Part shown: piece after piece, positions 8,865 through 17,296 of the stretch
Layout: each line of letters opens with the position of its first letter
Numbering within the stretch: the first letter of the stretch is position 1
DNA from: Cognatazoarcus sp050305135
GTDB lineage: Bacteria > Pseudomonadota > Gammaproteobacteria > Burkholderiales > Rhodocyclaceae
Reading direction: 5' to 3'
Assembly: GCA_050305135.1 (NCBI GenBank)
Contig: JBNLET010000122.1
Span: forward strand, 1-59,204
Length of the DNA: 59,204 nucleotides
Position numbers and translations under genes: made by a program
Notes under the pieces: generated by a model
Told to the model about the DNA's origin: nothing
What the model saw: the letters and a program-made list of their open reading frames with translations, nothing else
Databases searched by the model: none

Positions 8865-10274
8865 TCAGGAGCTGTAGTACATGTCGAACTCGACCGGGTG
8901 GGTGGTCATGCGCAGGCGGGTCACCTCCTCCATGCGCAGTTCGATGTAGGCATCGATGAAGTCGTTGGAGAACACGCCGCCGCGGGTCAGGAACTCGCGG
9001 TCCGCATCGAGGCACTCCAGCGCCTGATCGAGGCTGTGGCAGACGGTCGGGATCTTGGCATCCTCTTCCGGCGGCAGGTCGTAGAGGTTCTTGTCGGCCG
9101 GATCGCCCGGATGGATCTTGTTCTGGATACCGTCCAGACCGGCCATCAGCAGCGCCGAGAAAGCCAGGTACGGGTTGGCCAGCGGATCCGGGAAACGGGT
9201 CTCGAGACGACGGCCCTTCGGATTCGCGGTGTACGGGATGCGGATCGACGCCGAGCGGTTGCGGGCCGAGTAGGCCAGCTTGACCGGGGCCTCGAAGCCC
9301 GGCACCAGACGCTTGTAGGAGTTGGTGCCCGGGTTGGTGATGGCGTTCAGGGCGCGGGCGTGCTTGATCACGCCGCCGATGTAGTACAGCGCCGTGTCGG
9401 ACAGGCCGGCATAGCCATTGCCTGCAAACAGGTTCTGGCCGTCCTTCCAGATCGACTGGTGCACGTGCATGCCCGAACCGTTGTCACCGACGATCGGCTT
9501 CGGCATGAAGGTGGCGGTCTTGCCGTACTGGTGCGCAACGTTGTGCACGATGTACTTCAGCACCTGGGTCCAGTCGGCGCGCTTGGTCAGCGTGTTGAAC
9601 TTGGTGCCGATCTCGCACTGGCCGGCGGTCGCGACCTCGTGGTGATGCACCTCGCACTCGACACCGCAGGCTTCCATGGCCAGCACCATCGCGGCGCGGA
9701 TGTCGTTCAGACTATCGACCGGCGGGACCGGGAAGTAGCCGCCCTTGACGCGCGGACGGTGGCCGACGTTGCCGCCTTCGAACTGCTCCGCCGTGGACCA
9801 GGCGGCCTCCTCGGACATGACCTTGCTGTAGACGCCGGACATGTCCACGTTCCACTCGACCGAATCGAGAATGAAGAACTCCGGCTCCGGACCGAAATAG
9901 GCGGTGTCGCCGATACCGGTGGACTTAAGGTAGGCCTCGGCACGCTTGGCCAGCGAACGGGGATCGCGGTCGTAGCCCTTGCCGTCGGACGGCTCGACCA
10001 CGTCGCAGGAGATGACCATCGTGGTTTCGTCGAAGAACGGATCGATGTATGCCGTGCCGGCGTCCGGCATCAGGAGCATGTCCGAAGCCTGAATGCCTTT
10101 CCAGCCGGCGATCGACGAGCCGTCGAACGGATGACCGGATTCGAAGTGATCCTCGCCAAAGGCGCTCACAGGCAGCCCGACGTGCTGCTCCTTGCCACGG
10201 GTGTCGGTAAAGCGCAGGTCGATGAAGCGAACTTCATTTTCCTGGATCATCTTCATGACGTTCTCAGCGGACAT
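8865..10274 (-). CDS. glnA: glutamine synthetase type I
   Basis: GlnA condenses ammonia and glutamate to glutamine and is the main assimilation enzyme. The 469-residue length and sequence (MSAENVMKMIQENEVRFIDL) are those of the dodecameric GSI-beta class. The adenylylation tyrosine is Tyr398 in NLYDLPPEE, so activity is controlled by GlnE, whose gene is at 48923 in this window. The ATP/metal-binding motif FFDETTMVI and the glutamate loop NRSASIRIP are present. The ATG at 10274 has an AGGAG site. Transcription is expected from the sigma-54 promoter and NtrC sites just upstream, and ends at the hairpin at 8816-8842. Confidence 0.98.
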   Translation of the reverse strand: MSAENVMKMIQENEVRFIDLRFTDTRGKEQHVGLPVSAFGEDHFESGHPFDGSSIAGWKGIQASDMLLMPDAGTAYIDPFFDETTMVISCDVVEPSDGKGYDRDPRSLAKRAEAYLKSTGIGDTAYFGPEPEFFILDSVEWNVDMSGVYSKVMSEEAAWSTAEQFEGGNVGHRPRVKGGYFPVPPVDSLNDIRAAMVLAMEACGVECEVHHHEVATAGQCEIGTKFNTLTKRADWTQVLKYIVHNVAHQYGKTATFMPKPIVGDNGSGMHVHQSIWKDGQNLFAGNGYAGLSDTALYYIGGVIKHARALNAITNPGTNSYKRLVPGFEAPVKLAYSARNRSASIRIPYTANPKGRRLETRFPDPLANPYLAFSALLMAGLDGIQNKIHPGDPADKNLYDLPPEEDAKIPTVCHSLDQALECLDADREFLTRGGVFSNDFIDAYIELRMEEVTRLRMTTHPVEFDMYYSS

Positions 10275-10337
10275 GCTCGACTCCTGATTGTGATGCGTTG
10301 TTCAAAGTGGAAACGAAAAATCGTCGGGCGGAATCGT

Positions 10338-10353
10338 AGCACTTCGCGTGCCA
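10338..10353 (-). promoter_or_regulatory. sigma-54 promoter of glnA
   Basis: On the minus strand TGGCACGCGAAGTGCT matches the -24/-12 consensus TGGCACG-N4-TTGCW. The invariant GG and GC are separated by exactly 10 nt. It lies 63 nt upstream of the glnA ATG and downstream of two NtrC-type sites, the classical architecture of NtrC-activated glnA. Confidence 0.92.
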
Positions 10354-10392
10354 GAGGGGGAAAGGGCCGTAGCGCGTCGGAGCCCCCCGTCC

Positions 10393-10409
10393 CGCACCAA
10401 AGTGGGACG
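10393..10409. promoter_or_regulatory. NtrC site, promoter-proximal, upstream of glnA
   Basis: CGCACCAAAGTGGGACG is an imperfect match to the NtrC consensus TGCACCAAAATGGTGCA, strong in the left half-site. Its centre is about 55 nt upstream of the sigma-54 element, a normal distance for enhancer-bound NtrC. Confidence 0.65.
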
Positions 10410-10416
10410 AAATCAA

Positions 10417-10433
10417 TGCACCACTATTGTGCA
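10417..10433. promoter_or_regulatory. NtrC site, promoter-distal, upstream of glnA
   Basis: TGCACCACTATTGTGCA has TGCAC and GTGCA half-sites with the correct spacing. Its centre is 24 nt from the proximal site, so two NtrC dimers could bind cooperatively. It lies 9 nt from the stop codon of the CDF gene. Confidence 0.75.
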
Positions 10434-10441
10434 TTCAAGGC

Positions 10442-11614
10442 CTAGCTGCACCATTCGTGTGCGAGGCCGTAGATCCGGACGGCCCTCAGCCGCTCCTGCC
10501 CAGCCAGGACCCGGTTCACGCGTTCGGCCAGGACGTCGTTTCGCCCGGTGGCCGACAGCCAGTCCGCCGCCATGAAGACCTCCACCTCGACCCCGCCGTC
10601 CAGGTAGTGCAGTTGGACGCGCTGCGGCTCCGGCGCACCGTCCCCGAGCACCTCGGCGACCATCGCCAACAGTTCCCCGCGACGCGGCAAGCGGCCGCCC
10701 CGCGGCGGAATCAGGTCGTCTTCCACGTCCACATGGACCAGCACGTCCTGGACGTCGCCGCGATTGCCGAGCAGCCGGGCGCGGGCCGACTCCGCCACCC
10801 GGTGTCCCTCCGACACGGTGATGCGCGGATCGACCTGCACGTGGGCATCCACCAGCACCCTGGGACCCATGCGGCGGGTGCGCAGATCGTGCACGCCCAT
10901 CACGCCCGGCGTCTCCAGCAGCGTCGCGCGCATTTCCTCGATCTCCTCAGCGTCGAGGCCGGTATCGATCAACTCGCGTAGCGCCCGGTAGCCCAGCCGG
11001 GCGCCCATGCGCAGGATCATGATGCCCACCAGCACGGCCGCCAGCGGCTCCAATGCCGGATAGCCGGCCAGACTGCCGCCGATGCCAAGCGCCACGACCA
11101 GCGACGAGGCCGCGTCTGAACGCGCGTGCCAGGCATTGGCCTCGACCATCGAGGAACGCACTCGGCGCGCGATCCTGAGCAGGAAGCGGAACAGGCCTTC
11201 CTTCGCGGCCAGCGTGAACAGCGCCATGAACAAGGCCGCGCGATGCAGTTCCGGCAACTCGCCCAGGTGCTGGATGCGGTCCACCGACGAAGCGAGAAAG
11301 CCCAGGCCGACCGCGGCCAGCAAGGCCCCCAGCGCCAGCGACGCGGCGGTCTCGATGCGGCCGTGCCCGTACGGGTGGTCGCGGTCCGCCGGCGCGCCGC
11401 CCTGCTTGTTGGCGAACAACACCAGTCCGTCGGCCAGCAGATCGGCCAGCGTGTGCATCGCATCGGCCACCAGGCTGAATGCGTTGGACGCCAGTCCGAC
11501 GACGATCTGGGCGATCACCAGCGACAGATTGATCAGCAGGCCTACCAGCGTCGCCCGCCGGATGGTCGTGAGTCGCTCGACTTGCGCGTCGTCTCTGCTC
11601 GTGTCGTTCGCCAT
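10442..11614 (-). CDS. cation diffusion facilitator family transporter
   Basis: A 390-residue CDF (cation efflux) protein with about six membrane helices in the N-terminal 210 residues. The metal-site motifs are DAMHTLADLLAD in TM2 and HARSDAASS in TM5, and the conserved DHPYGHGRIET sits between TM2 and TM3. A cytoplasmic CTD (about 215-300) is followed by roughly 90 extra residues. CDF proteins exchange Zn, Co, Fe or Mn for protons out of the cytoplasm; which metal cannot be told here. It is divergent from the rhodanese gene and ends next to the glnA regulatory region. Confidence 0.9.
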   Translation of the reverse strand: MANDTSRDDAQVERLTTIRRATLVGLLINLSLVIAQIVVGLASNAFSLVADAMHTLADLLADGLVLFANKQGGAPADRDHPYGHGRIETAASLALGALLAAVGLGFLASSVDRIQHLGELPELHRAALFMALFTLAAKEGLFRFLLRIARRVRSSMVEANAWHARSDAASSLVVALGIGGSLAGYPALEPLAAVLVGIMILRMGARLGYRALRELIDTGLDAEEIEEMRATLLETPGVMGVHDLRTRRMGPRVLVDAHVQVDPRITVSEGHRVAESARARLLGNRGDVQDVLVHVDVEDDLIPPRGGRLPRRGELLAMVAEVLGDGAPEPQRVQLHYLDGGVEVEVFMAADWLSATGRNDVLAERVNRVLAGQERLRAVRIYGLAHEWCS

Positions 11615-11635
11615 GGTCCGCCGGACGGGTATACT
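11607..11635 (+). promoter_or_regulatory. possible sigma-70 promoter for rhodanese gene
   Basis: TTCGCC and TATACT are separated by 17 nt, 37 nt upstream of the rhodanese ATG, in the intergenic space between divergent genes. The -10 is a good match and the -35 is poor. The -35 would overlap the CDF start codon. Confidence 0.35.
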
Positions 11636-11671
11636 TTCAAGCCTCCGATTCTAGCCACCGGAACGCGACAG

Positions 11672-12124
11672 ATGGGAAGACTCAACGAACTCCTGGCGCT
11701 GGCCCACAGGCGGGCCGAACAGATGCAGCTGCCCTATGCAGGGGCGTTGACGCCCCAGGAAGCCCACGAAGTGTGGCGCCTCGCGCCGGGCGCCCGGCTG
11801 GTGGACGTGCGCACGCAGGCCGAATGGGACTGGGTCGGGCGGGTGCCGGAAGCGATCGAGGTCGAATGGTTGGGCTATCCCGGCAGCAGGCAGAATCCGA
11901 ATTTCCTCGCCCAGCTTTCGCACCAGGTCGACAAAGAAGCGCTGGTGATGTTCATGTGCCGCAGCGGAGCGCGCTCCGGCGCGGCGGCGAGCGCAGCGAC
12001 CGACGCCGGCTATACCAACTGCTACAACGTGCTGGAAGGCTTCGAGGGCGACAGGGACGCCAACGGGCACCGCAACCGGGTCGGCGGCTGGCGCCACGCC
12101 GGCCTGCCCTGGGTGCAGGGCTGA
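11672..12124 (+). CDS. rhodanese-like domain protein
   Basis: A 150-residue single rhodanese domain with the active-site loop CRSGARS (Cys96). Rhodanese domains carry persulfide sulfur or, in single-domain proteins, act as sulfur carriers or sensors. The substrate-recognition sequence LVDVRTQAEWDWVG (43-56) is typical. No signal peptide is present, so it is cytoplasmic. The ATG at 11672 is the only plausible start. It precedes nadA on the same strand by 45 nt and may be cotranscribed; a role in sulfur supply to the NadA Fe-S cluster is speculation. Confidence 0.9.
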   Translation: MGRLNELLALAHRRAEQMQLPYAGALTPQEAHEVWRLAPGARLVDVRTQAEWDWVGRVPEAIEVEWLGYPGSRQNPNFLAQLSHQVDKEALVMFMCRSGARSGAAASAATDAGYTNCYNVLEGFEGDRDANGHRNRVGGWRHAGLPWVQG

Positions 12125-12169
12125 GGGGCGCGTCGGCGCCGACGATACTTCGGACGAAAGCGAGACACC

Positions 12170-13270
12170 ATGCAGGTAGCCACCATCAGTTTCGATCGAT
12201 TCAACACGCTGCAGGACGATCAGGCGCAGCAGCGCATCGAGGCGGCCCGCGCCAGGCTCGGCGAGCGGGCCGTGCTGCTGTGCCACCACTACCAGCGCGC
12301 CGACGTCTACCGCCACGCCGACCTGACGGGGGATTCGCTCAAGCTCGCCAAGCTGGCCTCGGAGACCGACGCCGAGTTCATCGTCTTCTGCGGCGTGCAT
12401 TTCATGGCCGAAGTGGCGGACATCCTGTCCAAGCCCCACCAGACAGCCATCCTGCCCGACCTGGCGGCCGGCTGCTCGATGGCCGACATGGCCAACCTGG
12501 CCAAGGTGGAGCGCTGCTGGCGAGAGCTCGGCGAGGTGCTGGAGGCGCCGGACCAGCTGATCACGCCGGTCACCTACATCAACTCGGCGGCCGACCTGAA
12601 GGCCTTCTGCGGCGAGCACGGCGGCATCGTGTGCACCTCGACGAATGCGCCGACGATCCTCGACTGGGCCTTCGCGCAGCGCGAAAAGGTGTTGTTCTTC
12701 CCGGACCAGCACCTGGGCCGCTGGACCGGCTACAAGAAGGGCATCCCGCTCGAGCGCATGGTGGTGTGGGATCCGGACCTCGAATACGGCGGGCTCACGC
12801 CGGAACAGATCCGGGACGCCAAGATCCTGCTCTGGAAGGGCCATTGCTCGGTGCACCAGATGTTCCAGGAGAGCCACATCCGCCGCTGGCGCATGCAGCA
12901 CCCGGACGGCAAGGTGATCTCGCATCCGGAGAGCAACCTGGAGGTCTGCATCAACTCGGACTACGTCGGTTCGACCGAGTACATCATCAAGACCATCACT
13001 GCGGCCGAGCCGAACACCCGCTGGCTGGTGGGCACCGAGCTGAACCTGGTGAACCGGCTGGCCGAAGAGATGAAGCCCGAAGGCAAGATCGTCCAGTTCA
13101 TGGCACCGACCGTCTGCATGTGCTCGACGATGCAGCGCATCGACCCGCAGCACCTGGCCTGGACGCTGGAGAACCTGGCCGAAGGCAAGGTCGTCAATCC
13201 GATCCGGGTGCCGCAGCACGAGGCCGAGCTGGCGCGGCTGGCGCTGGACCGGATGCTCGCCGTCTCCTGA
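12170..13270 (+). CDS. nadA: quinolinate synthase A
   Basis: NadA condenses iminoaspartate and dihydroxyacetone phosphate to quinolinate in de novo NAD synthesis, using a [4Fe-4S] cluster. The 366-residue protein has the three expected cysteine contexts: AAGCSMADMA (Cys102), KGHCSVH and CMCSTMQRIDP. The N-terminal CHHYQRADVYRHADLTGDS is a family signature. nadB and nadC are not in this window. The gene is convergent with the cupin gene 24 nt downstream. Confidence 0.97.
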   Translation: MQVATISFDRFNTLQDDQAQQRIEAARARLGERAVLLCHHYQRADVYRHADLTGDSLKLAKLASETDAEFIVFCGVHFMAEVADILSKPHQTAILPDLAAGCSMADMANLAKVERCWRELGEVLEAPDQLITPVTYINSAADLKAFCGEHGGIVCTSTNAPTILDWAFAQREKVLFFPDQHLGRWTGYKKGIPLERMVVWDPDLEYGGLTPEQIRDAKILLWKGHCSVHQMFQESHIRRWRMQHPDGKVISHPESNLEVCINSDYVGSTEYIIKTITAAEPNTRWLVGTELNLVNRLAEEMKPEGKIVQFMAPTVCMCSTMQRIDPQHLAWTLENLAEGKVVNPIRVPQHEAELARLALDRMLAVS

Positions 13271-13294
13271 GCGGTCGGCAACGCGGAACCGGCC

Positions 13295-13744
13295 TCAGGG
13301 CCGGATGAAGGCGGCCACGAGGGGATCGCGCCGCAGCTCGGCGAGGTCATCCTCGTCGGGCAGGACCGGCCGGTCGCGTGCGACGTTCACGAGGCACAGG
13401 AAGCCCAGCGGGCCGGCCTCGTCGGCGCGGAACTGGTGCCAGCGCCAGGGCGCGATCTCGATCAGGTCGTTGGGCCCCACGGAACGCACTTCCCGTCCCA
13501 CCAGGCAGGCCCCGTGGCCACGCAGGATCATCACCGCATGCACGTGCCGGTGGCGCTCGAGCGTCGAGTGTCCGCCGGCGCCGAGCTCGAAATAACGCCA
13601 TTCGCAGGCCAGCTCCGGGTGGCGGAACAGCACCTGCCGGGTCACGTCGCGAAACGGCGCCGACCCCTCCGGCTTGTACTCGTGCACCTCCACGTCCTGC
13701 CAGCGGCCCGGCGCGCTGGCACGCCGCCGCCATTCCGTGCTCAT
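13295..13744 (-). CDS. cupin-domain protein, partner of RuBisCO-like protein
   Basis: A 149-residue single-cupin protein. Metal ligands are likely in ERHRHVHAVMILRG (His65, His67, His69) with a second-motif histidine in RWHQF (His103). The ATG at 13744 overlaps the stop of the upstream RuBisCO-like gene (ATGA), so the two are translationally coupled and probably act in one pathway. In Rhodospirillum rubrum a RuBisCO-like isomerase works with a cupin methylsulfurylase converting 1-methylthioxylulose-5-phosphate to deoxyxylulose-5-phosphate; this pair could be an equivalent, but that is inference from context. Confidence 0.8.
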   Translation of the reverse strand: MSTEWRRRASAPGRWQDVEVHEYKPEGSAPFRDVTRQVLFRHPELACEWRYFELGAGGHSTLERHRHVHAVMILRGHGACLVGREVRSVGPNDLIEIAPWRWHQFRADEAGPLGFLCLVNVARDRPVLPDEDDLAELRRDPLVAAFIRP

Positions 13745-14829
13745 GCGAGCGCCCCGCGCACCGCGCCGACGAAATCCGCCGCCGCCGCTTCGACGCCGAG
13801 CGGCGAGGCCAGCAGCGCACCACCGATCAACAACATCACGTCGTCCCCATAGAAGGTGAGCATTTCGGCCACCCGCGCCGGCGTCATGCCGCCGGCCGGC
13901 ACCGGCATGCAGGACGCCAGGCCGTGCAGCGGCGCGCGGGCCTGCGCGGCGATGTCGCGGCAGGTGTCCTGAGAATAGCTGAAGCGCCCGCCGTGGTTGG
14001 GGAAGATCGTCGCGTCGGCACCGCACAGCCGGAACAGCTTGCCGAGCAGCGCCGGCGGCGCGATGCGCGCCGCCCCGGCCATCGCCGGATGGGCCAGCAG
14101 CAGCGGGCCGCTGCCGTTTGCGGCCAGTTCCTGCAGCGCGCCCAGCCCGCTGATCATCGGCGCCAGCATCACCATCCGCACACCTTCCTCGCGCGCCACG
14201 TGCAGCGCCTCGCGCATCCCGGCGGGGCCACCCGTGAGACTCGGCACGTAGAGGCAGCGATCGAGACCGCGTCGCGCCAGTGCGCCGCAGATCGCCGGCA
14301 CGCGCTCGCCGAACGGCGCCCGCGCCTGATCGGCCAGGCCATGGTCGTCCTTGATCACGTCGATGCCGCCGGCCGCCAGCGCGACGGCCAGTTGCGCCAG
14401 CTCCTGCGGCGTCGATCCGAGCGGCTTGAGCGCGCTGCAGGTCAGCGCCCCGGCGGGTCTTGCAAGCGCGCTGCGCAAGCCGGCAATGCCGCCGCGGGGA
14501 CCGTCGAAGCGGGCCGCGAGAGTCTCGTCCAATTCGAAATCGAGCAGCGACACCGCGGGCTGCAGCGAGCTGTTGCCGAACAACATGTTGAGCAACTGGC
14601 CGGCGTCGCGGCCGACGCTCTCGGCCGACAGGCCGACCCTGACCCGGAACGCGGCCTCGCCGAGCGGCTCGATGCCCTCGACCCGACCCAGCACGCGCGT
14701 CTCGACGAATCCACTGCTGACCGCCTCGGGCGGCATCTCGATGCTCTGCTCGACCGCCAGCGCGCGCGCCCTGGCCTCAACTTCGTCGGCCCTGCAGTCG
14801 ATACGGTAGATGGCGTGCAGTTCCTTCAT
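13741..14829 (-). CDS. RuBisCO-like protein (form IV)
   Basis: A 362-residue member of the RuBisCO large-subunit superfamily, too short and too divergent for a carboxylase. The first catalytic lysine is kept (Lys135 in SALKPLGS) and the carbamylation loop reads GGIDVIKDDHGLADQ, with Lys160, Asp161 and Asp162 but His163 where true RuBisCO has Glu. That pattern marks form IV RuBisCO-like proteins, which enolise or isomerise sugar phosphates such as 5-methylthioribulose-1-phosphate. It overlaps the cupin by 4 nt. No methylthioadenosine phosphorylase or methylthioribose-1-phosphate isomerase gene is in the window. Confidence 0.88.
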   Translation of the reverse strand: MKELHAIYRIDCRADEVEARARALAVEQSIEMPPEAVSSGFVETRVLGRVEGIEPLGEAAFRVRVGLSAESVGRDAGQLLNMLFGNSSLQPAVSLLDFELDETLAARFDGPRGGIAGLRSALARPAGALTCSALKPLGSTPQELAQLAVALAAGGIDVIKDDHGLADQARAPFGERVPAICGALARRGLDRCLYVPSLTGGPAGMREALHVAREEGVRMVMLAPMISGLGALQELAANGSGPLLLAHPAMAGAARIAPPALLGKLFRLCGADATIFPNHGGRFSYSQDTCRDIAAQARAPLHGLASCMPVPAGGMTPARVAEMLTFYGDDVMLLIGGALLASPLGVEAAAADFVGAVRGALA

Positions 14830-14893
14830 CTCACGCTGCCCTTAGAATAGTCGTGGCAGGGCCACGGCCCGAACACCAGAACGGAAGCGATCG

Positions 14894-15739
14894 ATGCCCC
14901 CGCTGCGAATCTGCACCTATAACATCCACAAGGGTTTTTCGCAGTTCAACCGGCGCATGGTGATCCACGAGTTGCGCGAGCAACTGCGCTCGCTCGACGC
15001 CGACATCGTGTTCCTGCAGGAAGTCCAGGGCATGCACATCCAGCATGCCGAGCGCCTGCCCGACTGGCCGGCGATTCCGCAGCACCATTTCCTCGCCGAG
15101 GGCACCTGGGTCGATGCCGCCTACGGCGGCAACGCCGTCTACGACCACGGCCACCACGGCAATGCGATCCTGAGCCGCTTCCCGATCGTCAGCAGCGCCA
15201 ACCAGGACGTCTCCGACCACCGTTTCGAGCGCCGCGGCCTGCTCCACTGCGAAATCGAGCTGCCCGGCATGAAGGAGCACCTGCACGCGGTATGCGTCCA
15301 TCTTGGCCTGTTCGCGGGCAGCCGGCGGCGCCAGATGGAGGCGCTGTGCGAGCGCATGAACGTGCTCGCCGGCGCGGACGAACCGATCGTGATCGCGGGT
15401 GACTTCAACGACTGGCGCAACCACGCCGACCTGCTGCTGGCCCGCCGGCTGGGGCTGAGCGAAGTGTTCTGCGGCAGGGGCCGCCCGGCGCGCAGTTTCC
15501 CGAGCCGTCTGCCGCTGTTCCGGCTCGACCGGATCTACGTGCGGGGTTTCGACATCGCACTGGCCGAAGCCCATTTCGGCGGGCCATGGGCGCGCATCTC
15601 GGATCATGCGGCACTGACCGCGACGCTGCGCCGGCCGGCCGCCCGGGCGGCGGTCAAGCGCCGCGATGCGACGCTCAGAGCGGACGCCCCGGCCGTGGCG
15701 GCAACGGCGGACGCTTGGCCGAGATCACGCCGGTATTGA
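14894..15739 (+). CDS. endonuclease/exonuclease/phosphatase family protein (YbhP-like)
   Basis: A 281-residue EEP-fold metal-dependent phosphoesterase. Catalytic motifs are CTYNIHKGF near the N-terminus, FLQEVQG (Glu43), AGDFNDW and the C-terminal ISDHAAL. It resembles YbhP, which sits with the cardiolipin synthase ClsB in many proteobacteria, but no clsB is adjacent here. The last 22 codons lie in a 65-nt overlap with the convergent CoA-binding gene and form an Ala/Arg-rich tail. Substrate unknown (phospholipid or nucleic acid). Confidence 0.85.
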   Translation: MPPLRICTYNIHKGFSQFNRRMVIHELREQLRSLDADIVFLQEVQGMHIQHAERLPDWPAIPQHHFLAEGTWVDAAYGGNAVYDHGHHGNAILSRFPIVSSANQDVSDHRFERRGLLHCEIELPGMKEHLHAVCVHLGLFAGSRRRQMEALCERMNVLAGADEPIVIAGDFNDWRNHADLLLARRLGLSEVFCGRGRPARSFPSRLPLFRLDRIYVRGFDIALAEAHFGGPWARISDHAALTATLRRPAARAAVKRRDATLRADAPAVAATADAWPRSRRY

Positions 15740-16163
15740 CGCCGAACCAGCCCAGGCCGCCGAACAGGCGGCCGAACTCGATCTTGACGCAATGGTCCAT
15801 GACGACCCGCAGGCCGGCCTGCTCGGCACGGGCGGCGGCTTCCGGATTGACGACGCCGAGCTGCAGCCACAGCGTCCGGGCGCCGATCGCGACCGCATCC
15901 TCGACGATCGGCATCACGTCGGCAGGCTTCCGGAACACGTCCACCATGTCTACCTGCTCGGGGATGTCGCGCAGCGACGGGTAGCACTTCTCGCCGAGCA
16001 CCTCCCGGTAGGCCGGATTGACCGGAATCACCCGGTAGCCGCGCTCCTGCATGTACTTGGCGGCGAAGAAGCTGGGCCGGTACCAATTCGCCGACAGGCC
16101 GACCACGGCGATCACCCTGTCCTCGCCCAGCACCTTGCGCAGCCCCGCAATATCGTCGATCAC
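15675..16163 (-). CDS. CoA-binding domain protein (YccU-like)
   Basis: A 162-residue Rossmann-fold protein of the CoA_binding family resembling YccU. The N-terminal IAVVGLSANWYRPSFFAAKYM fold start is followed by RVIPVNPAYREVLGEKCYPSL. The start is GTG 16163, overlapping the gluQ stop (TAGTG). Members bind CoA-like nucleotides in the dehydrogenase-type groove; function is unknown. Its 3' end overlaps the convergent EEP gene by 65 nt. Confidence 0.88.
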   Translation of the reverse strand: MIDDIAGLRKVLGEDRVIAVVGLSANWYRPSFFAAKYMQERGYRVIPVNPAYREVLGEKCYPSLRDIPEQVDMVDVFRKPADVMPIVEDAVAIGARTLWLQLGVVNPEAAARAEQAGLRVVMDHCVKIEFGRLFGGLGWFGVNTGVISAKRPPLPPRPGRPL

Positions 16164-17104
16164 TACAGCGTCTCCCAGTATTCCTGCGCCACCGGCTCGG
16201 CCCGCCGACGCGGCACTGCCGCCAGCCGCCAGTGGCTTGTCGCCCACTCCCAGATGGTAGCAGGCGTCTCGAGCGCCAGGCCCGGCGGCGGACACTGGCC
16301 GAGAAAATCGAGTGCGGCGACGAGATCGGTCCCCGGCAGCGAGGGGTCCAGGGCCCGCGCGCGGCTCTGCTTCGACAGCTTGTTGCCGTAGCCGTTGGTC
16401 GCCACCGGCAGGTGCAGGTAGCGCGGGGTGGGCAGACCGAGGCAGCGCTGTAGCCAGATCTGCCGGCAGGTCGAATCGATCAGGTCGGCACCGCGCACCA
16501 CGTCGCTGACGCCGCACGCGGCATCGTCGACGACCACCGCCAACTGGTAGGCGAACAGCCCGTCCGCCCGCCGCAGCACGAAGTCGCCCACTTCGGCCCC
16601 GACGTCCTCGCACTGGCGACCCTGCAAGCCGTCGTCGAAGCAGATCGGAACTCCGCTCTCGGTCTTCAGCCTGACCGCCCTTGCGCGCCGGCCCGGCGGC
16701 AGCCCGTTGCGACAGGTGCCCGGGTAGCGCGGCGAACCGTCTCGCGCCAGCGCCGAATCGGCGATCTCGCGCCGCGTGCAGCCACAATCGAACACCAGGC
16801 CGCGCTGGCGCAGCTCTGCGAGCGTTGCCGCATAGATTTCGTCGCGCTCGCTCTGGCGCAGCAGCTCGCCGTCCCATTCGAAACCGAAAGCCGCCATCTG
16901 GCGCAGGATGATCTGCTCTGCACCGGCCACGGTGCGTGGCCGATCCACGTCCTCGATACGCAGCAGCCAGCGCCCGCCGCGGCTCTTCGCCTCCAGGCAA
17001 CTGCCGACCGCGGCGACCAGGGAGCCGAAATGAAGCGGTCCGGTGGGGGAAGGGGCGAATCGCCCGACGTAGGCTGGCTGCATCGTTCCGCTGTTGGGGG
17101 CCAT
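16163..17104 (-). CDS. gluQ: glutamyl-Q tRNA(Asp) synthetase
   Basis: GluQ activates glutamate and transfers it to queuosine at the wobble position of tRNA(Asp). It is a class I synthetase catalytic core without anticodon domain. It shows the HIGH-like PSPTGPLHFGSL, a zinc site (CGC...YPGTC) and a KMSKS-like NKLSKQSR. From ATG 17104 the product is 313 residues; the ATG at 17083 (306 residues) is equally possible. An in-frame N-terminal extension to 17302 is not family-like. It overlaps the CoA-binding gene by 1 nt and is divergent from the aspartate kinase. Confidence 0.93.
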   Translation of the reverse strand: MAPNSGTMQPAYVGRFAPSPTGPLHFGSLVAAVGSCLEAKSRGGRWLLRIEDVDRPRTVAGAEQIILRQMAAFGFEWDGELLRQSERDEIYAATLAELRQRGLVFDCGCTRREIADSALARDGSPRYPGTCRNGLPPGRRARAVRLKTESGVPICFDDGLQGRQCEDVGAEVGDFVLRRADGLFAYQLAVVVDDAACGVSDVVRGADLIDSTCRQIWLQRCLGLPTPRYLHLPVATNGYGNKLSKQSRARALDPSLPGTDLVAALDFLGQCPPPGLALETPATIWEWATSHWRLAAVPRRRAEPVAQEYWETL

Positions 17105-17296
17105 TGATCGCTTCGATGCACGGCGACGGCGGGCGCCGGGGCAGCGCCGCCACAGTCGGACTGCAATCGACTGCGGAAACGATACACGAGGCTGGAGCGC
17201 GACGCCCGGCTCAGGGACAATTAGCGCCTTCGTTCGTGCCGGCGCGCGGGACTTCCTCTCGCCGGCGCCCCATTCCACACTCAGGGACTTGATCGC

